This document shows, one piece after another, positions 1 through 14,590 of a DNA stretch of 64,000 nucleotides. Both the position numbers and the translations under genes were made by a program. Each line of letters begins with the position of its first letter. Position 1 is the first letter of the stretch. The notes under the pieces were generated by a model. It made no database searches. It had not been told where the DNA came from and saw nothing but the letters and a program-made list of their open reading frames with translations. The DNA is from Agelaius tricolor (taxonomy: Eukaryota > Chordata > Aves > Passeriformes > Icteridae): positions 27,432,744-27,496,743 of the forward strand of contig JALJCS010000004.1 of assembly GCA_023055355.1 (NCBI GenBank), in the 5' to 3' direction.

Positions 1-3000
1 TGGATGAAGTTGCCCAGAGTGTGTGAGATTTACAGCAAGCACCAAAAGCAGTGATATGCATTTGAGGTCTGTTCCGAAATACCGTGGGAAGTGAATGCTA
101 AAGGTGTAGTCTCTGTGTAGATGATGGATATGAGGCCTAGTGGAACCAGACAGTCATGTCATTCTGCTCTTCATTTTTATTCTTGAACTAATATCCTTCT
201 ATTTTTTTTTTTTCATTTTTAGGAGCATTTAAACTGATTTGAAGACAAGACATATTTCAAAGGATAATCACAGCAAAATGAAACACTGTACTTTTAAGCA
301 CTTGATCTCTGCTAAACATTGCTATAACTTCTCTGGTTTTATTTCTGCAGCACTCAGGAAAACATTTGAAACTCTAAGCACTTTGCAGTTATTGTTCATG
401 ATTAAAATTTAAAACAATGAGTGTTCTAAGATAAATATGTATATATTTTTGTATAGATGACACACACTCTAACAAAAGTACAATAGCTCATTTGTAAAGT
501 CAAGAAACTGAAAATGGGGTACATTTTCTGTAAACTGAACTAGCTTATAGTTATATATATTAAAAAAATATACAGCCAGGGCCTATTAAATGAAACCATA
601 GATGAAGTGAACTTATGTCATCAGTCTTTGAATTTTGTACTTTTTGAACTCTATCCAAAAATTATAATCCACTGTTTGAAATACTATATCAGTGGAGAAG
701 GAGAAATGATCTCCCCATTACAAACTTATAGCCTCAAACATTCACATCCTGCTGTAAATATATCACATACTGTATCATGTTGCTTATGGAAAAATTACTT
801 TTTTTCCTTTTAGTTTACTGACCCTTTTGCTGTAGATTAATATTTGGCAAAGTAAGGGCTCTAATTATTCCTTTCCATTTTACTGTACAGGAAAATGATC
901 TCTCTATTTTATATTTCCATATTCATGATGATGTGTATTGGTCAAACAATGAAATTTAAGGTACCCTGTGGATGATGTGACTTAGGTATGCTTGCAGTTG
1001 CTTGGTCTCTGAACTACAGTATTATTGTTTTTTGTGCTGTTGTGCTTGATGATCTTTACACATAGAATGCACTTCTTTAATGAGTTTTAAGTATTAGATG
1101 TCTAAAAGCATAATAATAACAAAGAATATACCAGAAGGCCAGACTATCTTAAATATGATAACAAGACCAAGTAACTCAGCACAAGAAGAAAATGTCTCAT
1201 GATAGAAACAAGCATGTTTGCTTCTGGGTTGATAGAGTGTAAGCCAAGAAACATTAAACACCTACAGGATGGGATCTTCAAGCTTCTGGGCCCAATTTCC
1301 AAAATAAAACTCAATATTAGGTCATTATTAGATTCTGGCACGCTTTAATCAGAGCCTTTGAGCTTTTCTTGCTTTATATTATAGTAAATTGCAACAAGTC
1401 TATTCCTCCATAGCATAAAAATCCACTTTCAGTAACAAAGCATTTGTTCCATTTTTCACTTCAAGCACTTTTATCAACAAGAATCTTTTTTATTGGGATT
1501 TTTTTCTGTGTGGAAATAAAGCATCTTACAAAGTATTTACTCACTATTGAGCATGGTTTGAGAGACAAGGTTCATAATGGCTGTTCTCATTAGGAGACTT
1601 CTACATTATAGTGCATTTCTTTGCACTTGTGCCTGGTCAGAAATGTAATTCTGATTCTGTACATTTTGGGCAGGATCAACTCTCTGATTTGTTAGTTATA
1701 TATTCTCTTACTGGTATTTGCATTGCTTTTGCATTATTAAAATTTAGTGTTTCTTTCTCAGTGCCTTTGACGTGGCCATAAAAAGCGATTTTAGCAGGAC
1801 CTACTGATTCATTTTCGGAAAAAAACCTGATGGTCATTTGCAAACGTTTAATAAAAGAGAACAAAAACAGGCTGAAAAACACTCCTACTCACTCCACATG
1901 CTTATACTCTGTGTCAAAGATTTGTGTTTGTTGGCAAAAGTAAGGATTTTCAAAACTCTGACAGCTCAATTTGTCTTGTAAAAACTTACTTATTTCTGTT
2001 TTTTTCAATGAGTTCATACTTTCAGATGAAAATATCAAATTCGAACTGCTCAAGGAGTGTGACATTTCAAAGAGGTTTTACCTGCTTGTATACCTTGTCC
2101 GGAGTATAAAATTTTTAGACATCCATCTCTTATATATTTTGTGGGAATAAAGATTGAGATTTGTGTGAGTAAAGATAGATCAAGTCTATCTTCCTCATAT
2201 TGATATAATTAATTCAAACTCAGAGAAATGAAGAAGTGATCCTACTCAGAAAACTGAGCAGAATTGTCAAGGTGGTCATTTATGTCTTATATGTGAGCGG
2301 AGTTTTCAAGAAAAAAAAAAGATAAAAGCTGAACAGCATGAACAGCAATAGCAATTGTCTTCCTAAATTTAACCAGTTATCTTAGAAATAGTAGTATAAA
2401 CAATAAAATAAAAATTTGAATGAAACATTCACTGATGTCAAAACATATCAATAGGCTTTCTAAAATAAGTTGCCAATTAAAATCAGGCAGTATTTTCTTT
2501 GGCATAATAACAGCCCCTTATATGTCATTATTAGCTTAATTTTCTTTGCTAAAATTTTGCATAATTAGAATACACACTGCAGTCTAAGATGAAACCAAGA
2601 CATTATTTTGTAGTTTAACTGCAGATGGATTTGATTGAAAAATTTGGAAAAAGTTCCAAACTTTTTCAAAACTTGGGAATGTTTGGATCTGGTTTTGTGG
2701 TAGTTTTGTACTTCAGTGCATCCTGTGGAAGCATTCTTGTAAGGTTACACAGGAGCTGGATCAGAATATAATGTAAATGGACAGTACCATAAATTTCTGT
2801 ATTGCAAGAGCATGAATTGTAGGATTCTGTGAAGAAAAAGAAATAGAATTTATATACTTTTCTTAAAGTGTAATCAAATTTCCAGCTGAAGAGTTCTGCT
2901 TATATCTGTTACTATGAAGACAGCTATAAAATTGCCATTGTCAAAAAGATGGAAGGGTTTAGGCTTGCTCTATTTATTACACCAGCTGAGTATAAAATAA

Positions 3001-4619
3001 AATGTGAAAAAAAAGATAATTTGCATGGTCATTAAATGAATTTACTCTTTGTAATAGATAAATCAGTCACAGAAACTTCAGCTTTATTAAGATCCTGTAA
3101 CAATTCTTACTTCTTAATGAGGCTTTTTTCTAGCCAGAGGGGAAAAAATAATAGTAGCATATTCAAAATCTGTCCAGAATAAAATGGTTTTGGTTTTTCT
3201 GCAGCTAAGAAAACTGTTCAAATCAATTTCAATCATTTTTATTCAACAGAAACCAGACAGCACACCAGTTCCTGAGGATGAATTTTTTCTGACCAAAATT
3301 TAAATAGCAGTGAGACTAGAGACCAATTAATAAATTGGTCACCAGGAATTTTATAGTAGAAAAAATTGAATAATTTTTCTGTATGTGTATAGAGTAGGAA
3401 TATTAACCAGCTGCACGTAACTAAATACCTGGTAATTCCAAAATCTGCATCAGATTTTCACCTTCTGTTTCCATAGACATACATGTCAGCTGTAGATCTG
3501 TGATGTTATTTTCCTGTCTATTCTGTGTGTCGTGGACATTTGGCCTTTTTTTTTTTTTTTGTCTGAGTCTAGTGTTTATGCAGCAAACAATGCCAGCTAT
3601 GAATATATCACAAGTTTAATTCTCAGTGGTTGTAGTACAACACTTGCAGTTCTAGGTGTGCTACTAAGGAACCATCATATAGAATTGGCTATAGTGGTTT
3701 TGAAAAGAAAATTACTTCCAGAGAGGAAAGGTTAATTAAAGAAATGGAGAATGTGTTAAAGAAAACACATAACTTCATGGAAATGAGTAAAAGAACCATC
3801 TCCTACCATTTAGAGACTTACCTCATGGAAATGGTGAGATTCAAAGAGGCTAATCATTAAGTTCTCATTTGATTGAATATTGATACTGCCTGGAAAACAC
3901 ACTGAAACGTGCTGAGATGCAACTATTAGGTTATAAACACATGCAGTTTCATATCAATATTCAATTCAAATATTACGTATTTTTACTTTTTTGCAAACTA
4001 TCTAAAAATTTTATGTTTCTTCCTTTTGAATTTTGAAAATTTCAGAGAGAACTGGTCTGTAAATTATCTCTGTCCAAGAGATGTCTGTAGACATGGTATT
4101 CCAAGGAAACCAAGTGCTAAATTCACACATGCTGGTCAAATCCTAGGCTCTGCTGTAGTCACCATACAACACTAAAACCAGATAAAAACTGTCCATTAAC
4201 CTTTGCATGGAAGAGGAGAAAAGGTGTATAAGTCCTCTGACCTTGGTAATTGCCCACAAAGTTGCTGGGCAGAGAGAAAGAGCTTCTTTAAAGAAGCTGG
4301 AAAATTCAGCGCTCAGAGACTGCCAGTCTGCCACATATTCATGAGCGAGTATAGCATGGGTACAACAATGTCAGAATACCATCATGTCTTTTGTGGAGCT
4401 CAGGTTTTATGGAGCATTTACAGTGAAATGGCACTTCACTCTCCAAGATCTTTCAGCTCTTTCTCAATGAGAAGACTGACATCTGAAGGTGTGATTTTGT
4501 GACAAGTAAATTATCCTTTGGAAAGAAGACAAAACCCAAGAGCCTATTTAATGAGCGATAGTGAGAGGACAATCATCTAATTTTGGTTGCTATTTTCACT
4601 GAATGTGTTTTAAATCCAA
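1..4619. other. AT-rich noncoding DNA, no gene recognised
   Basis: About 4.6 kb of AT-rich, CpG-poor sequence. Open frames are under 100 codons, lie on both strands and show no recognisable protein. Short T- and A-runs occur, for example near 211 and 3547. A small imperfect palindrome built from TTTGGAA / TTCCAAA and GAAAAAG / CTTTTTC lies near 2641-2675. No interspersed repeat family is recognisable by eye, although old decayed ones cannot be excluded. Confidence 0.6.
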
Positions 4620-6060
4620 AGCTTGGAGGGCAAAGAAACTCTTCTGAGTCAGAAAGCAGAAAAACTGGGCTGGCACCATAAGGAGCTGGGGATAATGACA
4701 CGTGAGCACAAGGATCCCAACCAGCAGTCAGTGATAAGGGTTTGCTTCCTCCAGCCAAGGCAGTCTGAGGATAACAGTGTAGAGGGGGATATACAGCAGT
4801 CTCTGCCTGTCCAGGTCCCATAGCTTACTGTAAGCAGAATATCTCCGCTATGAGTTCCCACTCATAGCAATTAACTTGGCTGAGGTATGTTGTGGCCAAA
4901 TAAATATCTGAACATTCATACCTATTTGGAGGCCACGGAATTATGGACACAGTGGATTAGACAGTGCTTCTGTCCCAAAACCATAGGAGAAAGAGTATTG
5001 TGTGGCAGCGTGCTGGTGCAGATGCCTCCCAACCAGTACTGTCTTTGCAACGGTCTGGGCATGAAGGTTATTCTAGTGGTGTTTCCCAACAGAGCCAAAG
5101 CATTATCCTCCTCCTCACCCACATCCCTACTCTTGGGCTGTGAGATGAGGTTGGGTGGTGCTCGCCTCCATGGGCTTTTCCTCTGTGGATGTAGTAGAAG
5201 AAAGTGTACTAAGTAGAAGAAATTGTGGCTGGGCTTCCCCAAGGGCTCTGGTGTGCTCTCTTGCATGCCATCAGGCACCTATCCAAACTGACAGGTTCAG
5301 GAGTTCTCACAAGCTCCAAGGTACTCTATCCCAGCCATCTGGAAATTGAGACTCTCAGTGATAGCATGTAGTGGGCTACAAGGACTTTCTCCCTCCTAGC
5401 CAGTTCCCATAACCAGCTCCATGGACCAGATAGTTCCCTTGGTGACTAACTGGCCACTCTATTGGAGCTCTAGCAAGGAAGTCTCAGCAATGGCTGTGAG
5501 ATTGCTGTTTCCGAAGTGCTGTTCCAGAGTAGTGAAGAGTGAGTCTGGGGCTTGGGGCAGGGTCTTTGCCCTCTGCCTGAGGGGACACCTGGCTGGCCAT
5601 ACTGCAGGGGCAGAAAATTACTGCTGAGGATGGGGTAGTGCCTGCCATGCAGGTGAGGCATTACACAGCATTGAAGATTAAACCTTGGTCCCTTCACCAG
5701 ACCCTCATTAAAGCATTTGCTGAACTGAGGGGCAGGCATTGCTCTGGGTGCAATGGATTAAGGTCAGCCCAATGGGGCTGTGACCTGATGCTGTGACATG
5801 GACTTTTTTTGGACAAAGTCCCTGATAAATGAGCTCCATGGGAAACAATGGTGATTGAAGCCATACTGGCTGTGGAGCCAGGACCCGTGGTGAGTCCTGT
5901 GAGGTCTAACCCCCAGCTACCTCTAAGGTCCCATAGAGGTTGGTCCCAGTACCATCATCAGGAGGTGGGGATGGCCCTGAACAGACCTCATAACTCTGGG
6001 CCCAGGGTGGTGGTCATACTGACTTCTATGTCAGAAGACTCTGAAGGAAGGGCACAAACA
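4620..6060. other. GC-raised block of unknown origin
   Basis: Roughly 1.4 kb with clearly higher GC than the AT-rich DNA on either side. Overlapping open frames of 60-118 codons occur on both strands. This is what a GC-rich stretch gives by chance, because stop codons are AT-rich. I recognise no protein domain, no terminal repeats, no poly(A) tail and no CR1 tail. A decayed unclassified retroelement (for example LTR material) or a lineage-specific noncoding exon are both possible, and neither is supported directly. Confidence 0.35.
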
Positions 6061-6689
6061 GATACATTTATCTTTATTTGTGTAAATGGATTATTCTAAC
6101 AAAGTTTCCATGTTTCCACATTTTCCTCAAGCAATGAGAATTTATTTTTTTTGATTGAATATTACCTCAGCATGTGTAGTGGTTGTGAAATCACTTTTTT
6201 CTTACATTAAAAAAATTCCCAGAAGTCATTGAAGTGTTGGTGGATTGTTCCAGGATTGTGTTGCCAAATTTCAGCCAAGTAAAAAGAAAAGTGAAATGCA
6301 GAGAACAGAGCCACCATTCAGATTTACATAATGAATATCCAACTGTTAACAGATAGAAATTCAGGTGCAATGAAAAGTGAGATATTAGTAATAAAATGTT
6401 TGCCACCTGTGAGGACTCACATACCAAACAAATTCCTCCATCACTTTTGGAAGCAAACTCTTATTTATTTCCACAGGTGGATTATCCTAGTCATCACACT
6501 ATATTTTAGGGACACAGTATATTGGAAAGGACATAGGCTGCTCTTCTAGAGCTCTGAGTTCTCATTTGGAAAGTGCAGTGTGGACACAACTCACTGAAAG
6601 CCCATGTTGACCCCTAATCCTTTGTTACCATTATTTTGAGGTCTTAACTACTGAACAGTTTCTGGCCTCTGCAACAGGGAAATTCTGTT

Positions 6690-6732
6690 CTTTAATAAAT
6701 CTTTCTTAATAAATTCTTCTTTAATAAATCTG
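6690..6732 (+). repeat. Short AT-rich triplication (CTTTAATAAATCT-like)
   Basis: Three close copies of a CTTTAATAAATCT / CTTAATAAATTCT unit follow one another. This is a small local tandem expansion, probably by replication slippage. It is visible directly in the sequence and has no inferred function. Confidence 0.75.
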
Positions 6733-9671
6733 CATTAGAGCACTGATAGTTCACTTGCAAATCCATATACAAGTATTGTTTATGTCTGAATTATTTCTTT
6801 CAATTAGATCTTTAAAAGTGGTTTTGTCACATTAGATGTAAATGTCTCTAAACAATCTCAGGTGGAAGAAGGAAAAATGAAAATAATATTTACTATGGCT
6901 CTATTACCTTCAACCTTGACACTTCAGTGTCCTGTCTGCATAATGTTAAATGCGAGTCATTGACTTGAATATAAAAACGTTAAATTTATGTGTTCTGCAA
7001 TTTCTTAGATTTCATACACTGGACCACTTAAAAACTTGTAAGAAACAGATTTTATTTAGCAATTGTCAACATAAGGGGATGGTTCTCTGATTTATAACTA
7101 GAGATAAAGGCTAAAGTTTCAGGATTACCAAACTGCTCTCTTGAAAAAAGTAGAAACTGCAGTAGGGAAAGAAATGGAAGAAGTTCTTGGTATTTACAAT
7201 CATTCCCCAAAGGAACAATTTTTTGCTGATTACTGTTAACCCCTTCCATAGGCTACTCCACCTATGAAAAGGAGAAACTATTTATTCCTAAGGACATACT
7301 GACTGTGAATTACTCACTGTCAAGATTTATCCTCACTGAAGAAAAATAATATAAAAAAAATACCTTAGGATATGCCACTTGTTAAATACTTGTGTCCTCT
7401 GTGATAGCTTCTGTAATTGTGTAACAGCCCTTATGTCTTGAGGGGACTGTGAATCTATTGCTTTTGAAGTTAGCTAATAACTCATGAGAAATATGAACTT
7501 CATCCAAATTAAAATTATTGCTAAAAGGTAAATTATGTAGTGATGTTATATAGCCTGTAGACAGCTGCATCTGAGAGGGCTGGGATGACTGAAGACTTAC
7601 CTCCCACTCACCTTCCCACTCATGGCAAGATGGACAAACAGAGTGCCTGACAAGAAGCCCTTTTTTATTCAGAAAACACTAGGGAAACAGTGATCTAGGT
7701 GCCTGGATGGGAAATAGTCAATAGATGAGTCCAGGCAAAAGCTTTGGTGGAAAAAGATTTCTTCATAGTAGAATGGCAGCAAAAGGCATAGAGCTCTTTA
7801 ATAGCAATAAATATAAGATTGCTGGCAAAATGCAAGTAATTGCCAGAGAAAACACAAAGGAATACTTGTTCCAAAACCACAACTGGAATAGAAAAAAAAA
7901 TCATAGATGCTAGACTGGAAAAGGAATTTTTCATTACACCAGGATGAAATTTGTTCTGGTGGAAAAGAATAAAGACAATTTCTCTTAATTTCAGGATGGC
8001 CTGAGATTTTGTGTTTAGCTAGTCTTTATGAAACTACACATAGCTCTTGTTACCCAGTTTACAACTATTTCAGAAATAAAAATACCTGTCTTTCTGAGTT
8101 GGCATTGCTCTAACTCACTCAAGAGTACATTATCCGTCTCCCTCCCATCCTGTGTGACTGTAGCTCTGTAGTGTGATCAGAGCTGCACAGTCCTCAGTGG
8201 GATCTGTTCTGCCATTTTCTGCCTGCTTTGTGTTTCCTGTGTTTCAATCACTTTTTCTGATTGCATGTCTGTAAGGACATTCTCTGTCTCTAGCTTTTCA
8301 TGTTGTTGGACTCCATAAGACTTTGGTGATGTGGTTAGGGCTGCAAATCCTCCAGACTTTAATAACAAGCACAGTGTTTTTCTTTTGAGACAAATTCTGC
8401 TTAGAAGCATATGCCAGTTTTGTGTATGTTTGTTCAAAACATAAAAACATCTTGTGGCAATTTTTCCCCTGGCCCCACCTTGGTTTTCCATGCCCTCAAC
8501 AAAATGATGCTCTATTTGAAAGTGTAGGTTTATTTACCTATAAAAACTGAGTTTTCTACTCTGGGGAAATGAGTACTGGATGCAAGCTGAGCTCCATAGA
8601 ACATCACAAATATTTTTCTTTCTTTTCAAAATAATAAAATGCAGGGTGGGGGAGGTGGGGGATGGAAATGAAGCTATGCCAAGATGTGTCCTCCAGGTGA
8701 CACAGACATGGCAAGTTCTCTGAGATATATCATAGGATGGTAAAGGATGAGATGTAGAACTACCAGGAACTCATGGAGAAAGGCTCAAAAGGACACACTG
8801 CTTCTGTGGTTTTTTTCAGAGTGTTCATAGGTAACACATAGATGGCTGTTCTCCAGAATACACACTGTATTTCTACTGCTGGGCAAGCAGGGCAGGAAAT
8901 GCACAGATAGAGAAGAACAAAAACCAATCATAAAACCAATAGTTGTAAATTTTGCTATTTTGTCTCTTTGGTAGTCAGGTTTATCTAATATATCTAATGT
9001 TCCACATCAGCTTCCTTCCAGTATAAAAAGAATAAGTTAGAAATGGTGGGCATGGCCTGTGTATCATTTTAAGAACAGTGAGTAAAGTCCTTAGATATAC
9101 AGAGACTGAGCTGCTGTTGTTTCACATCATCTGAATGCAGAAAAAAAAAGCACAGTAATACACCTTTTAATAAAGGCTGTAAATCCAGGCATGGACATCC
9201 CCCTGGAACCAGATAAATCCCAATGCTAAGGTGGCTCCTGGCAGATCAGTAAGTCAGGTGGTCCATAGCAGTTTCAATTCCAGTTCATGCACTACTACAG
9301 CAAGTGAACTTCCTCCAGAAGATAACTTCTCCATGACTAAGCAGTTCTAGTGCTCTTTCTTAGCTTGACATCTAAAATCCTTATTTCTCCTTCTGCTCTC
9401 AAACTTAATGATGATTCTATATCTGACAAACTCATACCCTAAGCATACCTGTTTCTTGGCACCTCTCTCTTAACTGTAGCCTAGCATCCTCTGTCTGATC
9501 CAGTTCCTGCTGTGGTTTACCAGCATACTCCCAGCTTGGTTCCAATTCTAGTTCCAGATCACTGTCTCTCTGTTCAGCTGAAACTGTCTGGGCCCAAATC
9601 ATCATATTTGGCTGAAGACCTCTTCTGATATTCCTTCAAATGTAAGTTATAAACTAAGTCTTTAACATATT

Positions 9672-9686
9672 AAAAAAAAAAAAAAA
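9672..9686 (+). repeat. Poly(A) tract, about 15 nt
   Basis: An uninterrupted A-run that continues into CAAACCAAC. No retroposed body is recognisable upstream, so I call it a simple repeat and not the tail of a retrocopy. Confidence 0.9.
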
Positions 9687-12600
9687 ACAAACCAACTACA
9701 GGCCTATTTTCATGTTCCCATCTGGTTTTATTCCTCTTCTGTAATACAATTTAGAGAAGACCTAGTGTGCAGTACTTACAGAGTCTGGCAGATATAATCT
9801 TCTCTTAGAGATCTAATTTTAAAATGTTATCAGCTAAGGAAAGACTTTGTAGGAAATCAGTTCCGGAATATGGAGCAGACTGGAATATCTACTTTGTATT
9901 TCACCATTTTCTGAATGACCTTACGTAGGCAATTATATTGGACTAATCATTTTACTGTTCAAGAAGGATATGACATACCTATTTTGAAATTATAGTTCTT
10001 TATGCTTCATGTTTGGTCTCATTTATCAGTCAGACCTGCACTTGTAACTATAAATATTCATATTATGACTCCATGTAGTGTGGCTGAGATCCTGTCTGTG
10101 CTTTTGTTTACATCCAAATCTGATTTATTTATAAAAGTGCATTGAAATGCACTTTATAGGTATTCAGGATTCCTTTTTGTGCCTTTTTGTTGTTTTTGCA
10201 GTGATTAAGTTGGGGTTGGAATAGATGAGTGGAAATCAAATCTCCTCACACTAGCAGGGGTTTAATGAAATGCACAGTATTCCTCGAGACAGGAATTTTA
10301 GGTGAACTTATCTGAACACTTATTTGCCTCACACTCTTACACTGATGGATTTTTACTCTTATCTATCTATTCAATAAATCAGTAAAAGCAGCTTCTCATT
10401 TTGTTTTTTATGGTCTTAGCAACTACTACTTGCAAGCTGCCACTGGGAAATAATTTTAGCATTTAAGTCTACCAATGCTAATTATTCTTTTACTAATCTA
10501 TGTTTTCTGCTCCCTATTTGGCTAACAATTGTAAAGCTCAAAGATTTTTGCTGTTGTGTATGAGAAATAACATATGAATAATGTGGCTTTTCATTGCAAT
10601 CCCTTGTAAAGCAGAGAAAAAGTGATCAGACATGATTTCACAACTGTTTACATGGAAATTCTTAAAAGAGTGTTGCTCTTACCTGCAGTAGACTGCAACC
10701 TGTAACTCTTTGCAGTTCCAGCAGTGGCTACTGCTGTGGAATTAAATGCTAAAATGAGAAGCCACAGGATATTTTCCAAACACAAACTGTGCTCTCTCTC
10801 TGTGTATGTTGTGTGATTGTGCACCCCCACATGTATGGATTTAGACAAGTAAATACATTTATAGATATGTACCATTATGCATATCTTTGCTTGAGTCTTT
10901 CTTGGCAGCTCATTTTAAGGTCTTCTCAGATGGGAAACATGAAGTCCCCATGGAAGAGTGCAATAGGCCTTTGACTCTGGACACAAAGGACTTGCAGGAT
11001 TATGATTTGTAGGAAGGCCTGTATTCTCCTCAGCTGAAATATCTACAAATATTTTACTACACTGCACAGAATGGTGCTGACTGTTGTAATGCAAAGAGTG
11101 ATTTAACCAGAGTTTGGAAATCATTGTCTGCAATTTTTTTCAAAATTATGACAAACTTACAAGATTTGGTGATGTCTGTATGCTAATGAAATATCCCATC
11201 CAGATAAATATCTTTATCCAAATAAACCTGTTGTAACATAGTCTTCAGAAAGTATCAGCACTTCCAATTTGTGGTTAAAGTTTATATAAAACAGAAGATG
11301 ATTTTCATATTAATTGTATTAATTTCTTGGCAAAATGTTAGAATAAAGATCATGAATATTGGAAATTCGTCAGTTATTTCAACATGAAAAAATATTGGAG
11401 TATTGGTAATTTTAAGTTTTCCATTTTAATTGATGTATATTTTTTGACTTCTCAAGATACACATGATTTTAATAACTCAGTCAGCAGTATCTTTGAGATA
11501 TTATGACAGAAAAGAATAAGCCAACTCCCTTGACTATTTCCCAGCAAATAAGTTTATCTGCTGATTTCCCTCAACATTTTCTTGTTTTATATTCCAGTAG
11601 AACTGGTTTGGAAACTGTCCACTACTTGTGATTCCGACAGCTGAGCTGTTTATGAGGTGGACATGATTTGAATTCCCACATCTCCCTTCATCAGGTAAAT
11701 GTCTCCTTTTATCAGGTAAATGACCAGCCTATCTAAATTTTTTCATTGGGGGTATTTCAATTTTATTTCAAAGAACAAACATCCTGTATTTGCAATTTCA
11801 CTGAGACAGGCACATTCTTGTGGAAAAGATTTTTTGTTTAGTCTTTTTGAATTTTGTCTGCCTATAAAAGATATGTTTGTAAAAATTAGAAAACTTATTC
11901 CCGCATCAGTTGCATCTGCATTTGCACAAGTGAAAAGTTCTATTTTCAAACTGTAATGTAACCAGATTCAAGTGTTTGTCTTAGTAGCACTTAATCATAG
12001 CCATAATACCTCTGCTTAAATTTTACCTATTGTAGCAGTTTTGGCTTTGATTAACTGTGCCCTAAACCGTGTTACCAAGAGTTTTACATTAGAATTATGC
12101 TTAAGGAATGATCGGGAGATAATTTTTGATTTCCACATATAGGAAATAGCTTCTACTTTTAAAAGAAGCAATAACTGATTATTGAAGAGAAAATGCCCCA
12201 GTCACTATGAGACTAAGCAGTGAAGGGGCTAAAGAAGAAAGGAAAATTAAGCAAAGCCAGCATAAGAGAGCTTCAAGTTGCCAGTAAAACTTTGGCAACA
12301 TCTGAGGGCAGAAGGGACTTGGAAAACTCCTGATCATAAGAAATAATTTTTAGACAAAAAAGGAAGAGTTGTTCATATGCTAAATGCAAGAAGACCTGTT
12401 CCTGGAGCAAAATTACATGAAGGAATGGTGCCCATATTTCCTGGAGCACTGATTCAGGCACAACGCAGACAGCAGACGGGCTACACTATCATCCTCAGAG
12501 ATCTTTGGTGATGTGTTGCTTAATCTCAATCAGAACTTTTTTTGCTGCCACATCAGACATTACAGGTGACAAAGAACTCAAATTCTGTTTTGTCAGATCA

Positions 12601-14224
12601 TATGAATTTCCCAAACTGTCCTGTTGATCAAGCAAAATTGCTTACGCTACAAAAATATTGAAATATTTATTTACCTGCTTTACGACTGCCAAAATAATCT
12701 GCTATTGCTGCTTATCAGCAATTTAAAACCTTGCTGTATGTTTGGGATATCTCTTAATCCCAGGAATATCAGAGAATTTCTCTTTACACAACGTTTCATA
12801 TAGCTTCAAAGGAATTTCCCTCCAATTTGTGTTGTATACATTTTATGAACAGATCTTTCTACTTCAATTTGGATTTACAAAGTCCTAAAAACAATGATAA
12901 AATATTTTCTTTTCCTTCTCAATCTGAAAAAAGAATTTTACTAAGATAAAAGCTTTTTAATTTCTGTACCTCTAGTCTCTGTTTAATCACCACTGTCACT
13001 TCCTACTTCATTCCCTGCTGTTTTTTAGTCACTAACACACAATTCCTTGCATTTTTCCTTTTTCAGGTCATTTTGTTTCTCACTATGATATTTTAAGCCA
13101 CATTTTCTATTTAAAACACTAGTTGTCATGTGCTAAATCCACAAAATCATGTTTAAAATGTCAGTAACTTCTTTAAAGGGGTTAATTTTCATCACAAAGG
13201 CATTGGGGTGAGTAGTACTGCTAATAGAATACATATACATAGAAACTGTACGTACAATACAATACATAGAAATTGTATTTTCTCCCAGGCCTGGGTGGAG
13301 CATCAAGTATTGAGTTCACCTGCAAGAAAATGTGATGGAAAACAGAGACAGTTTGTGCTTCCTAGCGTAACCTGGCAGCCTAAGTGTTGGTATTTCGTGG
13401 TGGAGTAACGTGAAACCACTTTATCTTGTCTAATGGGACACAGCATAGGAATCAAATGTGTTAGTAAGAATGCTTGTTCACAGGTACAGTGGTTGCCAGC
13501 TAGCTAAATTTGTGGAAAAGAAAAGAACAGAAACTGCCTACTTGCTGTGGAAAAAAAATAATACTGCTCCATCTGTTCCCACTTTCCCACACCTTCTCCA
13601 CTTAGGAGAGAGAGACCTGTGAGAGCTGTTCTGCCTTGTGGAAAGAAAACTGTGATGCAGACTCTCACGTGTTGGTGGAGCAGGGAACCCAACGTTGTAT
13701 GTAAACAAGTCTTCCCTCTCTGCTGCACTAGGAGTCAACAGATCCTTTCCCCAGAAGAAAAGCACATACCTTTGCCTAGGTTTGTTCCAAACACAAGGGA
13801 GAGGTAGTTGAACTTTCTGGCAGAGGTTGAAAGAAAAGTGATGGTTCCTGACACTGAGACAGGGGAAAGGACATCCCAAATTCTCCTTTCTCCAGATCCC
13901 ATCTAGCCTCCTTACCTAATTGGAAGAATGACAAGCTTCAGTCTTCTGGGATATCCTCCTTAGAGCTTCCTTGCAAGTTTGCTGATTTTAGGGTTTTCTT
14001 TTTTCCAGAAGTTAAGGAGGGGACTGCCATCTTCGATTGGACATATTTCTGTGGTTCTACTAAGAAGCTTTTCTTGTGATGGTTGTTGGCTCAATAGCTC
14101 TAGAGAAGACAAAGCTGGAAATTCAAGCACTGGAATGCAAGATAAATATCCTTCTGCTAGCTGGTGGAGGAGAAGTGGGGACAGGTGATTAAGAAGGACT
14201 GGTTTATCAAAGAAAATCCAGGAT

Positions 14225-14590
14225 TCAGTTAAAAGATAGAGGAAAGAAAGAGGTAAAGGGACTGACAGTTGTGGTTTTTCTGGTTAGAAAGGGATACAGT
14301 AGAATGAACAGGAAAACAGGAAGAGAGGAGAGGCTGTGAAAAAAACAACTAAAGGCAGCAGAAAAAGTGAAGGGAAAGACATTGTGTGCTAGGGATTGGC
14401 CAGGATTAGAAAAAGTCAAGGGCCAAGACAGCAACAAAGGGGATGTCTGATTTTTAAGTAGTGAGGAGAGGAATAGCATTAAAATAGGGGAATTTGAAAA
14501 GAGAAAATTTGTGGTGGTGATGGAAGTGGGAGTGGGGAGAAATATTAGAAAAGAGACATGAAAAGAGAAAGGAAGAAAACTCCATATTGT
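14225..14590 (+). repeat. Purine-rich low-complexity strip
   Basis: About 365 bp dominated by A and G on the plus strand (repeated GGAAAG, GAGGAG, AAAAAG themes) with occasional TG-rich breaks. The long minus-strand frame here, rich in Ser, Phe, Leu and Pro, is simply the translation of the complementary pyrimidine strand and should not be read as a gene. Confidence 0.7.

Larger units (their letters stand above)
6061..14224. other. AT-rich noncoding DNA with low-complexity tracts
   Basis: No gene, RNA gene or named repeat is recognised across about 8 kb. Visible items are a triplicated AT motif at 6690-6732, an A15 run at 9672-9686, a CT/TG-rich strip near 10791-10815 and a short direct repeat of ATCAGGTAAATG near 11691 and 11713. 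The longest frame, about 104 codons on the minus strand at 8177-8491, resembles no family I know. Confidence 0.55.

Noticed and set aside
2641..2675. Imperfect palindrome of TTTGGAA / TTCCAAA and GAAAAAG / CTTTTTC
   Set aside because: The arms are short and low in complexity, which is expected by chance in AT-rich DNA.
4922..5278. 118-codon minus-strand frame in the GC-raised block
   Set aside because: No domain is recognised and overlapping frames on both strands have similar length; composition alone accounts for it.
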